Source: an uncultured Bacteroidales bacterium (GTDB lineage Bacteria > Bacteroidota > Bacteroidia > Bacteroidales > CAIXZF01). Taken from it: DNA of 64,000 nucleotides. The DNA lies in assembly GCA_903923925.1 (NCBI GenBank), contig CAIXZF010000039.1:62001-126000 (forward strand), in the 5' to 3' direction. Both the position numbers and the translations under genes were made by a program. This document shows positions 52,612 through 62,768 of the stretch, piece after piece. The notes under the pieces are model-generated. The model was not told the origin of the DNA and searched no databases. It saw only the letters and a list, made by a program, of their open reading frames with translations. How positions within the stretch are numbered: position 1 is the first letter of the stretch; each line of letters begins with the position of its first letter.

Positions 52612-52614
52612 ATA

Positions 52615-53163
52615 CTATCCCTGGTTAATCAGTTTTAAATAATGCATCATGTTTTCAATAAAATCCTGCTGATTTGTGCCATCTTCGGGTTTTATCATCA
52701 GGTCATAGTAATCCTTATAGATATCAGAAAATTTCCCAACACGCAGCTTTGCATTCGAATGAGCAAGCATATAATGCAAAGGATAGTGATCTTCGAGACT
52801 AATATTCAAAACGATATCAAATTTTTCTTTATAAAAATTCGAAACATACTGATTTACTGGTTTCAGGTACCAGTTAAGGTCTTTTTGATAAATGATACTG
52901 TTGTATACACTCTGGTTGAGAAAAGTTGGTAATTTCTTATCGTTTAGAAAGCCCATGGCAATTACAGTACGTTGGTCGGCTTTAAGAGACTTCAGAAAAC
53001 TAAGTATCTGATTATAGGACTCCTCACTGGAAATGTTGTAAAGAACGCCAATGTTCCTGGCCTCATCAAGATTTACAATTCCTTTTACCCTCGAAATATT
53101 CGTTAATTCCTTCTTTAATTGCTGATTTGCAATATATTTTCTTAGTCTATCTAGAATGCTCAT
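52615..53163 (-). CDS. DUF6913-like protein
   Basis: 182 residues. Helical N-terminus (RKYIANQQLKKEL), then a Rossmann-like alternation (VKGIVNLDEARNIGVLYNISSEESYNQIL, FDIVLNISLEDHYPLHYMLAHSNAKLRVGKFSD). The latter motif is typical of the small Bacteroidota DUF6913 family often next to dapA. Function unknown. Overlaps the flavin reductase gene by 4 bp. Confidence 0.8.
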   Translation of the reverse strand: MSILDRLRKYIANQQLKKELTNISRVKGIVNLDEARNIGVLYNISSEESYNQILSFLKSLKADQRTVIAMGFLNDKKLPTFLNQSVYNSIIYQKDLNWYLKPVNQYVSNFYKEKFDIVLNISLEDHYPLHYMLAHSNAKLRVGKFSDIYKDYYDLMIKPEDGTNQQDFIENMMHYLKLINQG

Positions 53164-53678
53164 ACTATTAATTTTTCAAAAATATTGACAATTTCTCCAA
53201 TGTACATTCTATGGTAATCGTTGGCTTTATAGTTTAAACCGATTTCAGAATCAAGAAAATTCTGTGGTAAAAGATCATTGTAATAGATTTTTTTACAATC
53301 AAAGATAAGCCTTGATTCTTCAAAAGCAAAACTCAAATTATCAATTGAGACGAGAGTTAGACCTGATTCACCGATTTTGTCCAGATTTTTCCCGCTTATT
53401 GTCCCAAGAAAAGATAGCGTTTTCTTATATTCCTTCGAAAAGAAACTCATTGTAAACCGCTCATTTTCCTCTAAAAAATTATAGGTAAACCTTGTCGGCC
53501 TTACAAAAATAAAACAAACAGGCTTATTCCACAGGATTCCGAATCCTCCCCAACTGGCTGTCATAGTATTCATCGAAGATGGCTGACCGGCTGTTATCAG
53601 AAACCATTCCTTGTCAATAATCTGGAATAACTTTTCATTAAACGTATAAGGAGATATTTTTTGGAACTTTGATATCAT
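53160..53678 (-). CDS. Flavin reductase-like FMN-binding protein
   Basis: 172 residues from the ATG at 53678; an earlier in-frame ATG at 53744 is possible. Flavoredoxin fold: WFLITAGQPSSMNTMTASWGGFGILWNKPVCFIFVRPTRFTYNFLEENERFTMSFFSKEYKKTLSFLG, with the TAS...G loop that holds FMN phosphate. Likely an NAD(P)H:flavin reductase or related flavoprotein. Its start region overlaps the divergent MBL gene. Confidence 0.85.
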   Translation of the reverse strand: MISKFQKISPYTFNEKLFQIIDKEWFLITAGQPSSMNTMTASWGGFGILWNKPVCFIFVRPTRFTYNFLEENERFTMSFFSKEYKKTLSFLGTISGKNLDKIGESGLTLVSIDNLSFAFEESRLIFDCKKIYYNDLLPQNFLDSEIGLNYKANDYHRMYIGEIVNIFEKLIV

Positions 53679-54505
53679 TCTTGAATTGCGATGGTTTATT
53701 GGTAATTTTGAAACCTCAAATTTACAAAAAATTGCGGATAACATTTCTTGGAACAGGAACTTCTCAGGGCGTTCCTGTTATTGCTTGTAATTGTGATGTA
53801 TGTCAATCTAAGGACAGCCGTGATAAACGCTTACGTTCTTCAGTAATGGTTGAGGTTTCGGGCAAAACTCTTGTGATTGATACAGGCCCTGATTTCCGTC
53901 AGCAAATGTTACGGCAGAATGTTAAAAATCTTAATGCTGTATTATTCACGCATGGCCATAAGGATCATATTGGCGGACTTGATGATGTTAGAGCATTTAA
54001 TTACATTCAGAAACGTGCTATGGATGTTTTTGCCCGTAAGGAGGTTAATGCTGATGTGGAACGTGAATTTTCATATGCATTTACGGATGAAAAGTATCCG
54101 GGTGTTCCTGAAATTGTTTTGCATGAAATTTATACGGAACCTTTTCTTGTTGACGACATTTTGATTATACCCATTGAAGTCCGCCATTTTGAGCTGCTGA
54201 TCCTTGGATACAGAATTAACGACTTTGTTTATATAACAGATGCAAGTAAGATAGCAGCTGAGGAATTGGATAAAATGCGAAATGCCAGGATTCTTGTTAT
54301 AAACGGATTAAGAAAAAAATCGCATTACTCACATTTCAATCTTGAAGAAGCACTTCAGGTTATTAATAATGTAAGACCTCAGCAGGCTTACATTACTCAT
54401 ATTAGTCACCAAATGGGACTCCAAAGAGAAGTTCAGGCTGAATTACCTGAGAATGTTTTCCTTGCATTTGATGGATTGAAGCTAGATTTTCCTGACCCTT
54501 TTTAG
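53669..54505 (+). CDS. MBL-fold metallohydrolase (PhnP/RNase Z-like)
   Basis: 278 residues from the ATG at 53669; a TTG at 53732 would give LRITFLGTGTSQG as start, which matches the family better and avoids overlap with the divergent gene. Motifs: LGTGTSQGVP, metal-binding HGHKDHIGG, a CNCDVCQS cysteine set, and late YITHISHQMG. Close to the PhnP-type phosphodiesterases and the Bacteroidota 'MBL fold' proteins; substrate unknown. Overlaps the convergent ABC lipoprotein gene by 24 bp. Confidence 0.85.
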   Translation: MISFLNCDGLLVILKPQIYKKLRITFLGTGTSQGVPVIACNCDVCQSKDSRDKRLRSSVMVEVSGKTLVIDTGPDFRQQMLRQNVKNLNAVLFTHGHKDHIGGLDDVRAFNYIQKRAMDVFARKEVNADVEREFSYAFTDEKYPGVPEIVLHEIYTEPFLVDDILIIPIEVRHFELLILGYRINDFVYITDASKIAAEELDKMRNARILVINGLRKKSHYSHFNLEEALQVINNVRPQQAYITHISHQMGLQREVQAELPENVFLAFDGLKLDFPDPF

Positions 54506-56110
54506 ACTGAGCAGGTTTAAAGGATTGCTTCCAAGTCCCTCAATCCCTTTTCGGGCAAACCGAAGAACCTGATCATAATATAAAACCACAACAGGAGCTT
54601 CAGACATCACTAGCTTATCCATTTTCTGGTAGTTCTTCCACCTTAAACTATCGTTTAGCTCTTTCAATGAATTCTCGTAAAGCTGATCAAACTCCGCATT
54701 AGAGAAATGTGTATAATTCGGACCCTTAGGCGAAAAATTCTGACTATAAAACAGAGAAAGGTAATTTTCAGCATCCGGATAATCGGCAATCCAGCTGCCA
54801 CGAAAAAAAGGAAGTTTCCCCTGTGCAATCATTTCCCGCATGCTTGCAGGCGGGTGAACATCAATTTTTACTGTAATGCCCAGTGAATTAATCTGACTTT
54901 GAATGTAAGTTGTGAGATCCATGTAGGATGCATTGGTAGATAGAGTGATTTCAGGCAGTCCTTTTCCATCCGGGAATCCTGCTTCCTTTAAAAGAAAACG
55001 GGATTTCTCAGGATTGTAATCGTAACAAACTACTGATGAATCAAAGGAAGGCAGGCCCGGTGGATAAAATCCATAAATACCTGGCATTCCGATATTATTT
55101 CTGAGATATTGCATCATCTTCTTCCTGTCAAAACCGTAGTTAATTGCTTGTCGTATTGCTTTAATTTTTGTTGGAGAATTCTTTGAAATCGGAGCAGAGG
55201 GATCAATCTGGAAACCAAGATATTCTGTGTTTAAATAAGATTGAGTAGTTAGAAAAATCCTGTCTGCATATTTTGGATTTAATTTTCCAGAACGGGTCAA
55301 AAGCTCATCTTTATAACTTGCATCGATTCCCGACATGAAATCAATATTACCTTTCACGAATTCAAGAAAGACAGATTGCTTATCTACAATGAAAGTTACA
55401 GCTACAGCATCTAATAAAGGTAATCGTTTGCTACCATCAAATTCAAAATATTGAGGATTCTTTACTAACACTAGTTTCACTCCTTCTTTCCATAACTTAA
55501 ATGTAAATGGCCCAGTCCCGACCGGATTTCTGCGGAAATCTTTACCGAATTTTTCACAAACTTCTTTTGGAACAACCGAACAATATTGCATACTCAGCAA
55601 TCCAAGGAATGGAGGAAAAGGCTGTCGTAAATCAAGTATAAATGTACTGTCATCTGGTGCCCTGAAAGAATATTTCCCTCCGGAAGTATCAACATTATTG
55701 AATACCCATGCTCCCGGTGAGGCAATTTTCGAATCAGTAAGCCTGTTGAAGCTATACAGAAAATCAGAGGCTACCACCCTCCTGCCCTTACCTTCCGGAA
55801 AAAGCATATTGTCATGAAAATAGACATCATTTCTTAAATGAAACAAATACGTTTTGCCATCATTCAGAATTTCCCAGGATTTAGCAATACAAGGTTCTAC
55901 GTGCAGTTTATCATTCAACTGAACTAAGCCATTAAACAATTGATTTACAGCCCAAATATTAGCTTGATTTCTGGCAAAAGCCGGATCGAGAGAAGTAATA
56001 CCAGCACTTTCATTATACCTGAATACTGTTCTTCCATTTTCATTTTCGTGCCTGTTACATGAAAGGAATACAACAGCAAATGCCAGGATTGTAAACAATT
56101 TGTTTTGCAT
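54482..56110 (-). CDS. Peptide ABC transporter substrate-binding lipoprotein (SBP_bac_5)
   Basis: 542 residues. Lipobox FLSC near residue 18. The mature protein has the family-5 extracellular binding fold: ITSLDPAFARNQANIWAVNQLFNGLVQL, AKSWEILNDGKTYLFHLR, NPVGTGPFTFKLWKEG, KAIRQAINYGFDRKKM. Binds oligopeptides or similar for import. No permease or ATPase genes adjoin, so it is an orphan component here. Confidence 0.9.
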   Translation of the reverse strand: MQNKLFTILAFAVVFLSCNRHENENGRTVFRYNESAGITSLDPAFARNQANIWAVNQLFNGLVQLNDKLHVEPCIAKSWEILNDGKTYLFHLRNDVYFHDNMLFPEGKGRRVVASDFLYSFNRLTDSKIASPGAWVFNNVDTSGGKYSFRAPDDSTFILDLRQPFPPFLGLLSMQYCSVVPKEVCEKFGKDFRRNPVGTGPFTFKLWKEGVKLVLVKNPQYFEFDGSKRLPLLDAVAVTFIVDKQSVFLEFVKGNIDFMSGIDASYKDELLTRSGKLNPKYADRIFLTTQSYLNTEYLGFQIDPSAPISKNSPTKIKAIRQAINYGFDRKKMMQYLRNNIGMPGIYGFYPPGLPSFDSSVVCYDYNPEKSRFLLKEAGFPDGKGLPEITLSTNASYMDLTTYIQSQINSLGITVKIDVHPPASMREMIAQGKLPFFRGSWIADYPDAENYLSLFYSQNFSPKGPNYTHFSNAEFDQLYENSLKELNDSLRWKNYQKMDKLVMSEAPVVVLYYDQVLRFARKGIEGLGSNPLNLLSLKRVRKI

Positions 56111-56241
56111 TTTGCAAAAATAGAATTATTTGGATTAAACCGTGCCAGCCAATTATCAACACCGACAACGTAATTGATTCAGTCAGGCAATTTGAAATTA
56201 TCACTACATTTGAAGCAGTTTAATCGCCTTAAATCTTAGCT

Positions 56242-57981
56242 ATGAAGAGACTTTATTCTACTGTACAAAGCATAATTCTGCTTGGGGTTTTATTAATTTC
56301 AAATGCGCATCTTTTCGCTCAGGATGATAATTTTGGGCATAGTCTGCCACGCGAAATGACTGCAGAAGAACAATTGAGAGTTGGTGAAATCGGAAAGAGC
56401 TTTGTTGAAACACTTCCTCCAACAGGCACAATCAGAAATATTGCCGAATTTGAACAAATGGAAGGTGCCTTGATTCGCTATCCTTTTGGAATTCCATATT
56501 CTTTAATTGCAGAAATGTCGCAGAATTGTGTCGTTTGGACAGTAGTGACAAATGTTTCTCAGAAAAACACAGTAATTACAAGTTATACTTCTAATGGTGT
56601 AAATCTTGCGAATTGCAAATGGATTTATGCTCCATCTGATTCATACTGGACCCGTGATTATGGTCCATGGTTTGTACATTATGGAAATCATGAGCTTGGT
56701 ATTGTTGATTTTCCTTACAACAGACCTCGCCCAAACGATGATGAAATTCCAAAAGTTGTTGCTGATACAATGAATATTAACTGGTTTGGTATGAATCTGA
56801 TTCATACTGGCGGTAATTATATGACTACCGGAGCAGGCATGTCTTCCTCCACAGACCTTACTGCTGTTGAAAACCCAACTCTTACTCAAACTCAAATTGA
56901 ACAGAAAGCCTTAGATTATCTTGGAGTTACAACCTACAGTCTTGTAGCAGATCCAAACGGAACATATATTGATCATATTGATTGCTGGGGCAAATATCTT
57001 GCACCAGACAAAGTTCTGGTTAGATCTGTTCCATCAACCCATGCTCAATATTCATTAATAGAACAAACAGCTGCTTTTTATGCAAACCAGATATCTCCTT
57101 ACGGAACTCCATACAAAGTATTCAGAGTAAATACGCCTGGAAATCAACCCTATTCAAATTCTGTTATACTTAACAATAAAGTTTTGATGGCATTTATGGG
57201 TAACCAGGCTCTTGATACAGCTGCTCAGCATGCATATGAGTTGGCAATGCCGGGTTACACGGTTACAGGTTACATTGGATTAGGTGGTGGTAATGGATGG
57301 CAATCTACTGATGCACTTCATTGCAGGGTAATGGGAATGGCTGATCGCGGAATGCTGGAAATTGTACATATGCCTTATAGCGGCCATCAGCCGGTTCTCA
57401 GCCAATATCCTGTTAATGCCGACATTTTTGCTTATACACATGCCGGACTTTATCCTGATAGTGTTAAAATGTCATACAGTATAAATGGAGGTTCCTATAC
57501 TTCTATAATAATGACGCATTTGGGCGGAACAAGCTATACTGCTAATATTCCGGGACAGGCCTTAGGAACAGTTGTTCGTTACTATATTCATGCTGCTGAT
57601 TCTGCAGGAAGAAGTGCAAACCACCCTATTATGGGAGGCATTGATCCTCATATGTTTGACATTGGAACAACCTCTGTTGATCCAATCCAGGGTTTTGATC
57701 CACAAACTGCAACTCTTGATAATGCCTGGCCGAATCCTTTTAACACTCAAACTACGATTGGATTTACAATCAGAACAGCAGGAAAAGTCAGACTTGAAAT
57801 CATTGATATTCAGGGAAGAGTTGTAGATGTTCTGAAAGACGAAAGCCTTGGAATTGGACATTATCAGGTAAACTGGGGCGGTTTTAATGCCAGCGGAGAG
57901 CGTATGAGTCCGGGGGTATATTTCAGCAGATTTAGAAGTGGCAACAAAGTCTGGACAAAAAAACTTGTTTTACTCCCTTAA
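56242..57981 (+). CDS. Secreted PAD-family (agmatine/peptidylarginine deiminase-like) protein with C-terminal sorting domain
   Basis: 579 residues. Signal peptide, then a PAD_porph domain: EGALIRYPFG, WTRDYGPWFV (catalytic Asp), HIDCWGKYL (catalytic His) and the catalytic Cys in ALHCRVMG. Residues 410-465 are an Ig-like region. Residues 490-579 are a FlgD/T9SS-like sorting domain (AWPNPFNTQTTIGF...KKLVLLP). The enzyme would deiminate arginine residues or agmatine outside the cell, as does P. gingivalis PPAD. Substrate is inferred from family only. Confidence 0.88.
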   Translation: MKRLYSTVQSIILLGVLLISNAHLFAQDDNFGHSLPREMTAEEQLRVGEIGKSFVETLPPTGTIRNIAEFEQMEGALIRYPFGIPYSLIAEMSQNCVVWTVVTNVSQKNTVITSYTSNGVNLANCKWIYAPSDSYWTRDYGPWFVHYGNHELGIVDFPYNRPRPNDDEIPKVVADTMNINWFGMNLIHTGGNYMTTGAGMSSSTDLTAVENPTLTQTQIEQKALDYLGVTTYSLVADPNGTYIDHIDCWGKYLAPDKVLVRSVPSTHAQYSLIEQTAAFYANQISPYGTPYKVFRVNTPGNQPYSNSVILNNKVLMAFMGNQALDTAAQHAYELAMPGYTVTGYIGLGGGNGWQSTDALHCRVMGMADRGMLEIVHMPYSGHQPVLSQYPVNADIFAYTHAGLYPDSVKMSYSINGGSYTSIIMTHLGGTSYTANIPGQALGTVVRYYIHAADSAGRSANHPIMGGIDPHMFDIGTTSVDPIQGFDPQTATLDNAWPNPFNTQTTIGFTIRTAGKVRLEIIDIQGRVVDVLKDESLGIGHYQVNWGGFNASGERMSPGVYFSRFRSGNKVWTKKLVLLP

Positions 57982-58053
57982 AATTAAATTCTAATACTCT
58001 AATTATTTAAGCAACTATTGCTTCAATTCCTGTCTACTTAAGAAAAAAACAAA

Positions 58054-60054
58054 ATGAAGAAAATTTCAACACTTTTATTAAGTGCATTACTATTACTATT
58101 TGTTTCACTGGAAGCGCAAACTACCAAGAAAGGATGGGAATATTGTTCTCATAGAAAAAGTCTGCTAAGCTCAGCAGCTCTTGACCAGATTCTGTCGCCA
58201 AATACCTTCAAACACAAATTCGATGTTCTTAATTACTCGATGAATGTTGATGTTTTCAACTGTTTTTCAGGTAGTTATCCAAAGAATTTTTCAGGTGATG
58301 TTACCATGACTTTCAGAATTGATACAGCTTTAAACAGTATTAAACTGAATGCTGTAAATACATCATTAACAATAGATTCAGTTAGCTTATCAGGTTCTTC
58401 TTTTACACATTTTAATGATACTTTAGTTATTAATCTTGATAGAATATACAATCCGGATGAGGTTGCATCCGTAAAAATTTATTACAAGCATAAAAATGTT
58501 AGCGATAATGCCTTTTATACCGGCGGCGGATTTGTATTTACAGATTGTGAACCCCAGGGAGCCAGGAAATGGTGGCCATGCTACGATCAGCCTTCCGATA
58601 AGGCAACTTTTGAAATCAGGGCAAGAGTTCCACTGACAGCAAAAATGGCTTCAAACGGAAGGTTGCAGGACTCAACTGTTGTTGGCAGTGCAATTACATA
58701 TCATTGGATTTCACGCGATCCTGTTGCCACTTATCTGGTAATTATTACTGCAAAAACAAACTATAACCTTGATATTGTTTATTGGACAAATCCTAATCAA
58801 CCTTTGATTGATCCAACTCCAATGCGGTTCTACTACAATAGTGGCGAAACACCTCAGGCCATGGAACAGGTAATTGGACCGATGACTACTTATTATTCAG
58901 AGAAGTTTGGTGATCACCCTTTTGAAAAAAATGGTTTTGCTACTTTAAATAATCAATTTGCCTGGGGCGGTATGGAAAACCAAACCCTTACAAGTCTTTG
59001 CCCGGGTTGTTGGCAGGAAAGCCTTCTGGCACATGAGTTTGCTCATCAGTGGTTTGGTGATATGGTGACCTGCGGAAGCTGGGCTGATATTTTCCTGAAC
59101 GAAGGCTTTGCGACCTTTGCTGAAGCAATCTGGCTTGAAAAAGATGGCGGTTTCACAGCATATAAAAATGAAATTGATTACGATGCAAGCAGTTACCTTG
59201 GAGGTAATCCAGGCTGGCCAATCGTAAACCCCAGCTGGGCTTTTACTCCTCCAAATGTGAACCAGCTTTTCAATTTTGCAATTACTTATGCCAAAGGAGC
59301 CTGCGTGCTTCATCAGCTTAGGTATGTTATGGGTGATTCCCTTTTCTTCCTAGGTCTTAGAAATTATGCAACTGATACAACGAATATCAGGTATAAAAAT
59401 GCTGTTATTGTGGATTTTCAAACTCATATGGAACAGACTTATGGCCAAAGTCTCGAATGGTACTTCAATGAATGGCTTATGACACCTGATCATCCTGTTT
59501 ATCAGAATTCTTATAATATTACAAATATGGGAAGTAGTAACTGGAGAGTAAGGTTCTTTGCGAAACAAACTCAGACCAGTACAGGTTTCTTTACAATGCC
59601 TATCGAAATCAGGGTTAAGTTTGTGAATGGTACTGATACTACAATCCGCGTGATGAACGACGTAAACAATCAGCTTTTTCAGTTCATGTTTACAATGCAG
59701 CCAACGAATGTATATTTTGATTCCAGAGTGATGATCGTTCTTAAGAATTCCAGCACTACAGTGGGTATTCAGGATCCGGAATACATGCCTCAGGAGTTTG
59801 TTCTTGGTCAGAATATCCCGAATCCGGCCTCAGGTATAACTACAATTTCATACGACCTTGCGAAGAAATCTGATGTAAATATCAGTTTATTTGATGTTAC
59901 TGGTAAACTTATTCAGGTTATCTGTGAGGAAACAAAAATGCCGGGATCCTACGATACTTCACTTAATACGTCTTCATTGAACGCTGGCATGTATTACTAC
60001 ACACTGACAGCCGGCGATTTCAGGGCAACAAAAAAAATGATGATAAGTAAATAA
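58054..60054 (+). CDS. M1 family aminopeptidase with T9SS sorting domain
   Basis: 666 residues. Signal peptide, M1 domain with GGMENQ exopeptidase motif, zinc site HEFAH at residues 327-331 and Glu350 in NEGFA (HExxHx18E), and the late catalytic Tyr region. C-terminal residues 590-666 form a T9SS type A sorting domain (GQNIPNPASGITTISYDL...KKMMISK). Exported aminopeptidase that together with the PAD-like and M14 enzymes indicates protein scavenging. Confidence 0.94.
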   Translation: MKKISTLLLSALLLLFVSLEAQTTKKGWEYCSHRKSLLSSAALDQILSPNTFKHKFDVLNYSMNVDVFNCFSGSYPKNFSGDVTMTFRIDTALNSIKLNAVNTSLTIDSVSLSGSSFTHFNDTLVINLDRIYNPDEVASVKIYYKHKNVSDNAFYTGGGFVFTDCEPQGARKWWPCYDQPSDKATFEIRARVPLTAKMASNGRLQDSTVVGSAITYHWISRDPVATYLVIITAKTNYNLDIVYWTNPNQPLIDPTPMRFYYNSGETPQAMEQVIGPMTTYYSEKFGDHPFEKNGFATLNNQFAWGGMENQTLTSLCPGCWQESLLAHEFAHQWFGDMVTCGSWADIFLNEGFATFAEAIWLEKDGGFTAYKNEIDYDASSYLGGNPGWPIVNPSWAFTPPNVNQLFNFAITYAKGACVLHQLRYVMGDSLFFLGLRNYATDTTNIRYKNAVIVDFQTHMEQTYGQSLEWYFNEWLMTPDHPVYQNSYNITNMGSSNWRVRFFAKQTQTSTGFFTMPIEIRVKFVNGTDTTIRVMNDVNNQLFQFMFTMQPTNVYFDSRVMIVLKNSSTTVGIQDPEYMPQEFVLGQNIPNPASGITTISYDLAKKSDVNISLFDVTGKLIQVICEETKMPGSYDTSLNTSSLNAGMYYYTLTAGDFRATKKMMISK

Positions 60055-60060
60055 TTGAGG

Positions 60061-62514
60061 TTATTCGAGGATTAATGCATCTGGAATTTTTTTAGATTCC
60101 AGAGCCAACCCGATAACTTCCAGCATAGAATTGACATAGTGGAAATTAATTCCTTGCAGATAATCTGCTTTAATTTCCGCTATGTCTTTTTTGTTTTCTA
60201 CGGAAACAATAATTTCCTTGACTTTAGCCCTTCTGGCAGCCAGAATTTTTTCCTGAATCCCTCCTACTGGTAATACTTTTCCCCTGAGTGTAATTTCACC
60301 GGTCATTGCAAGCATCGATTTCACTTTTCGCTGTGTGAAAGCTGATACCAGTGCTGAAAACATCGTAATACCTGCTGATGGGCCATCTTTTGGAGTTGCT
60401 CCCTCGGGAACATGAATATGAACGTTCCATTTACTGAATATGTCCTCTGAAAGTCCGTATTTTAAGGCATGTGCTTTCAGATATTCATAAGCAATGGTTG
60501 CCGACTCCTTCATTACATCACCAAGATTTCCGGTTAGTGCAAGTGTGCCTTTGCCCTTGCTCAGACTAACTTCAATGAAAAGGATTTCTCCACCTACCGG
60601 TGTCCAGGCAAGCCCGGTTGCAACACCAGGAATCTGGAGATTCATGTCTTTCTCCTTTTGATAAGGCTCTGGTCCAAAAATCCTGCGAATGTCCTCTAAT
60701 TTTATTTTTTTGTTGTAGCTTTCACCCTGAACAATAAAGCGTGCATTACTTCGGATTACTCTTGCAATAAGTTTTTCAAGATGACGAACTCCCGATTCCC
60801 TGGTATATTCCTCAATCATCTTCTCAAGAATTGCATCACTAAAAACTACCTGAGTTTTCTTGAGACCATGTTCCTTCATTTGTTTCGGTACAAGGTGCCT
60901 TTTTGCAATCTCTATTTTTTCTTCAAGCAGGTATCCGTTAATTTCAATAACTTCCATCCTGTCGACAAGTGCGGGATGAATTGTGCTCAGGGTATTCGCT
61001 GTTGCAATGAACATAACCTTTGAGAGATCGTAGGTTATTTCAAGAAAATTGTCGTAAAAAGAACCATTTTGTTCCGGATCAAGTACTTCAAGCAAAGCTG
61101 CAGATGGGTCTCCATTAATATTCATACCCAGTACTTTATCAATTTCGTCGAGAACAAAAACCGGATTTGATGATTTTGCTTTTCTAATACTCTGAATGAT
61201 TCGGCCAGGCATAGCACCTATATAGGTTTTACGGTGTCCGCGAATCTCTGCCTCATCTCTTAATCCACCCAGCGACATCCTGACATATTGTCTGCCCACC
61301 GCTTTACCAATGGATTTTCCAAGTGAAGTCTTGCCAACTCCGGGAGGACCTACCAGGCATAAAATAGGCGATTTTATATCCTTTTTCAATTTAAGAACTG
61401 CAAGGAATTCGATTATCCTTTCCTTAACTTTCTCAAGTCCGTAATGGTCTTCATCGAGAACTAACCGTCCATGATTCAGGTCAAAGTTGTCTTCTGTATA
61501 CTCGTCCCAGGGTAGCTCAACAAGTACTTCTAGGTAATTCGCCTGAATTGAATGTTCAGCAGCCATTGGATTCATCCTCTGCAGCTTAAGCAATTCTTTG
61601 TTGAAAGTATCTTCAGCTTCTTTCGGCCATTTTTTACCCTTCGACTTTTCCCTTAATTCACTTACTTGCTGTTCGTTCGGATTTACACCCAATTCATCCT
61701 GAATTGTCTTCAATTGCTGGCTCAGAAAATAATCCCGCTGTTGCTTATCAAGATCAGTTTTTACTTTATCCTGAATCTGGTTTTTAAGTTCCAGAATCTG
61801 AATCTCCTTAGTAAGGTGTAGCAGAACAATATTGGCTCTGTCAATCAACTCGGGAGTTTCCAGCAACTTTTGTTTCTCGGAAATATCAATATTTAGGTTT
61901 GCAGCCACAAAATTGACCATAAACACCGGACTTTCAATATTCCGGATCGCGAAAGTTGCGTCGCTTGGAATATGCGGTGAAAGCTTAATAATCTGAATGG
62001 CTAGATCTTTAATAGATGAAATCAGCGCATTAAATTCCTTTGATTTGGAAGGATGCTTTACACTTTCGAACTGCTTTACTTTAGCTTTATAATAAGGATC
62101 AGTTTGGATTATATCGATTAAAGAAAAGCGCTTTTTACCTTGAATAATTGCTGAAGTAGAGCCATCAGGCATCTGTAAAAGCCTGATTACCTGTGCTACT
62201 GTACCAATTTTGTAAAAATCTTTTACTTCAGGGTCTTCAATATTAGCATCTGTTTGCGCAACAACACCTATAGTTTTATTGCCTTTATAGGCATCTTTTA
62301 TCAGTTTAATTGATTTATCCCGGCCAATTGTAATTGGGATAACTACACCTGGGAAAAGAACCATATTGCGTAATGGCAACACTGGAAGAATATCCGGAAT
62401 ATTTTCAGCATTCATTATATCCTCTTCTTCTTGTGATAAAAGAGGAATAAATTCTGCTTCACCGTCCATAATCTCAGAAAAGCGTCTTTCTTGGAATTCG
62501 AAATTATTATCCAT
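60061..62514 (-). CDS. lon: ATP-dependent protease Lon
   Basis: 817 residues. N-terminal LonN domain (PVLPLRNMVLFPGVVIPI), coiled coil, AAA+ with Walker A GPPGVGKTSLGKS and Walker B PVFVLDEIDKV, and the protease domain with catalytic Ser in KDGPSAGITM and Lys in RGKVLPVGGIQEK. Degrades misfolded and regulatory proteins. Full length; convergent with the aminopeptidase gene, 6 bp apart. Confidence 0.97.
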   Translation of the reverse strand: MDNNFEFQERRFSEIMDGEAEFIPLLSQEEEDIMNAENIPDILPVLPLRNMVLFPGVVIPITIGRDKSIKLIKDAYKGNKTIGVVAQTDANIEDPEVKDFYKIGTVAQVIRLLQMPDGSTSAIIQGKKRFSLIDIIQTDPYYKAKVKQFESVKHPSKSKEFNALISSIKDLAIQIIKLSPHIPSDATFAIRNIESPVFMVNFVAANLNIDISEKQKLLETPELIDRANIVLLHLTKEIQILELKNQIQDKVKTDLDKQQRDYFLSQQLKTIQDELGVNPNEQQVSELREKSKGKKWPKEAEDTFNKELLKLQRMNPMAAEHSIQANYLEVLVELPWDEYTEDNFDLNHGRLVLDEDHYGLEKVKERIIEFLAVLKLKKDIKSPILCLVGPPGVGKTSLGKSIGKAVGRQYVRMSLGGLRDEAEIRGHRKTYIGAMPGRIIQSIRKAKSSNPVFVLDEIDKVLGMNINGDPSAALLEVLDPEQNGSFYDNFLEITYDLSKVMFIATANTLSTIHPALVDRMEVIEINGYLLEEKIEIAKRHLVPKQMKEHGLKKTQVVFSDAILEKMIEEYTRESGVRHLEKLIARVIRSNARFIVQGESYNKKIKLEDIRRIFGPEPYQKEKDMNLQIPGVATGLAWTPVGGEILFIEVSLSKGKGTLALTGNLGDVMKESATIAYEYLKAHALKYGLSEDIFSKWNVHIHVPEGATPKDGPSAGITMFSALVSAFTQRKVKSMLAMTGEITLRGKVLPVGGIQEKILAARRAKVKEIIVSVENKKDIAEIKADYLQGINFHYVNSMLEVIGLALESKKIPDALILE

Positions 62515-62768
62515 AAAGTAATGTTCGTGTCAATGTGACAGCATGTAGAATTGTTAGTTAAAAGGATTTCAGTTTTTTGCTGTTTCAAGTTTCATGCCAG
62601 CAGAATTAAAACTGACAAATGAATCATTTTCCTATTCAACACTACAATGAAAGGATTGTTTAATGATTATTAATCTTTATTCGGGGATAAGGCAAAACTT
62701 ATAACGACCTGAAGTAAAAAATCTGGCGGTATGTTTAACAGATCGTAAGATTTTTTCAGATTATCTTA
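62515..62768. other. Intergenic region between lon and alternative glmU
   Basis: 254 bp. Carries the lon promoter region on the minus strand and the end of the glmU-like gene. No open frame or clear structured element found. Confidence 0.5.
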
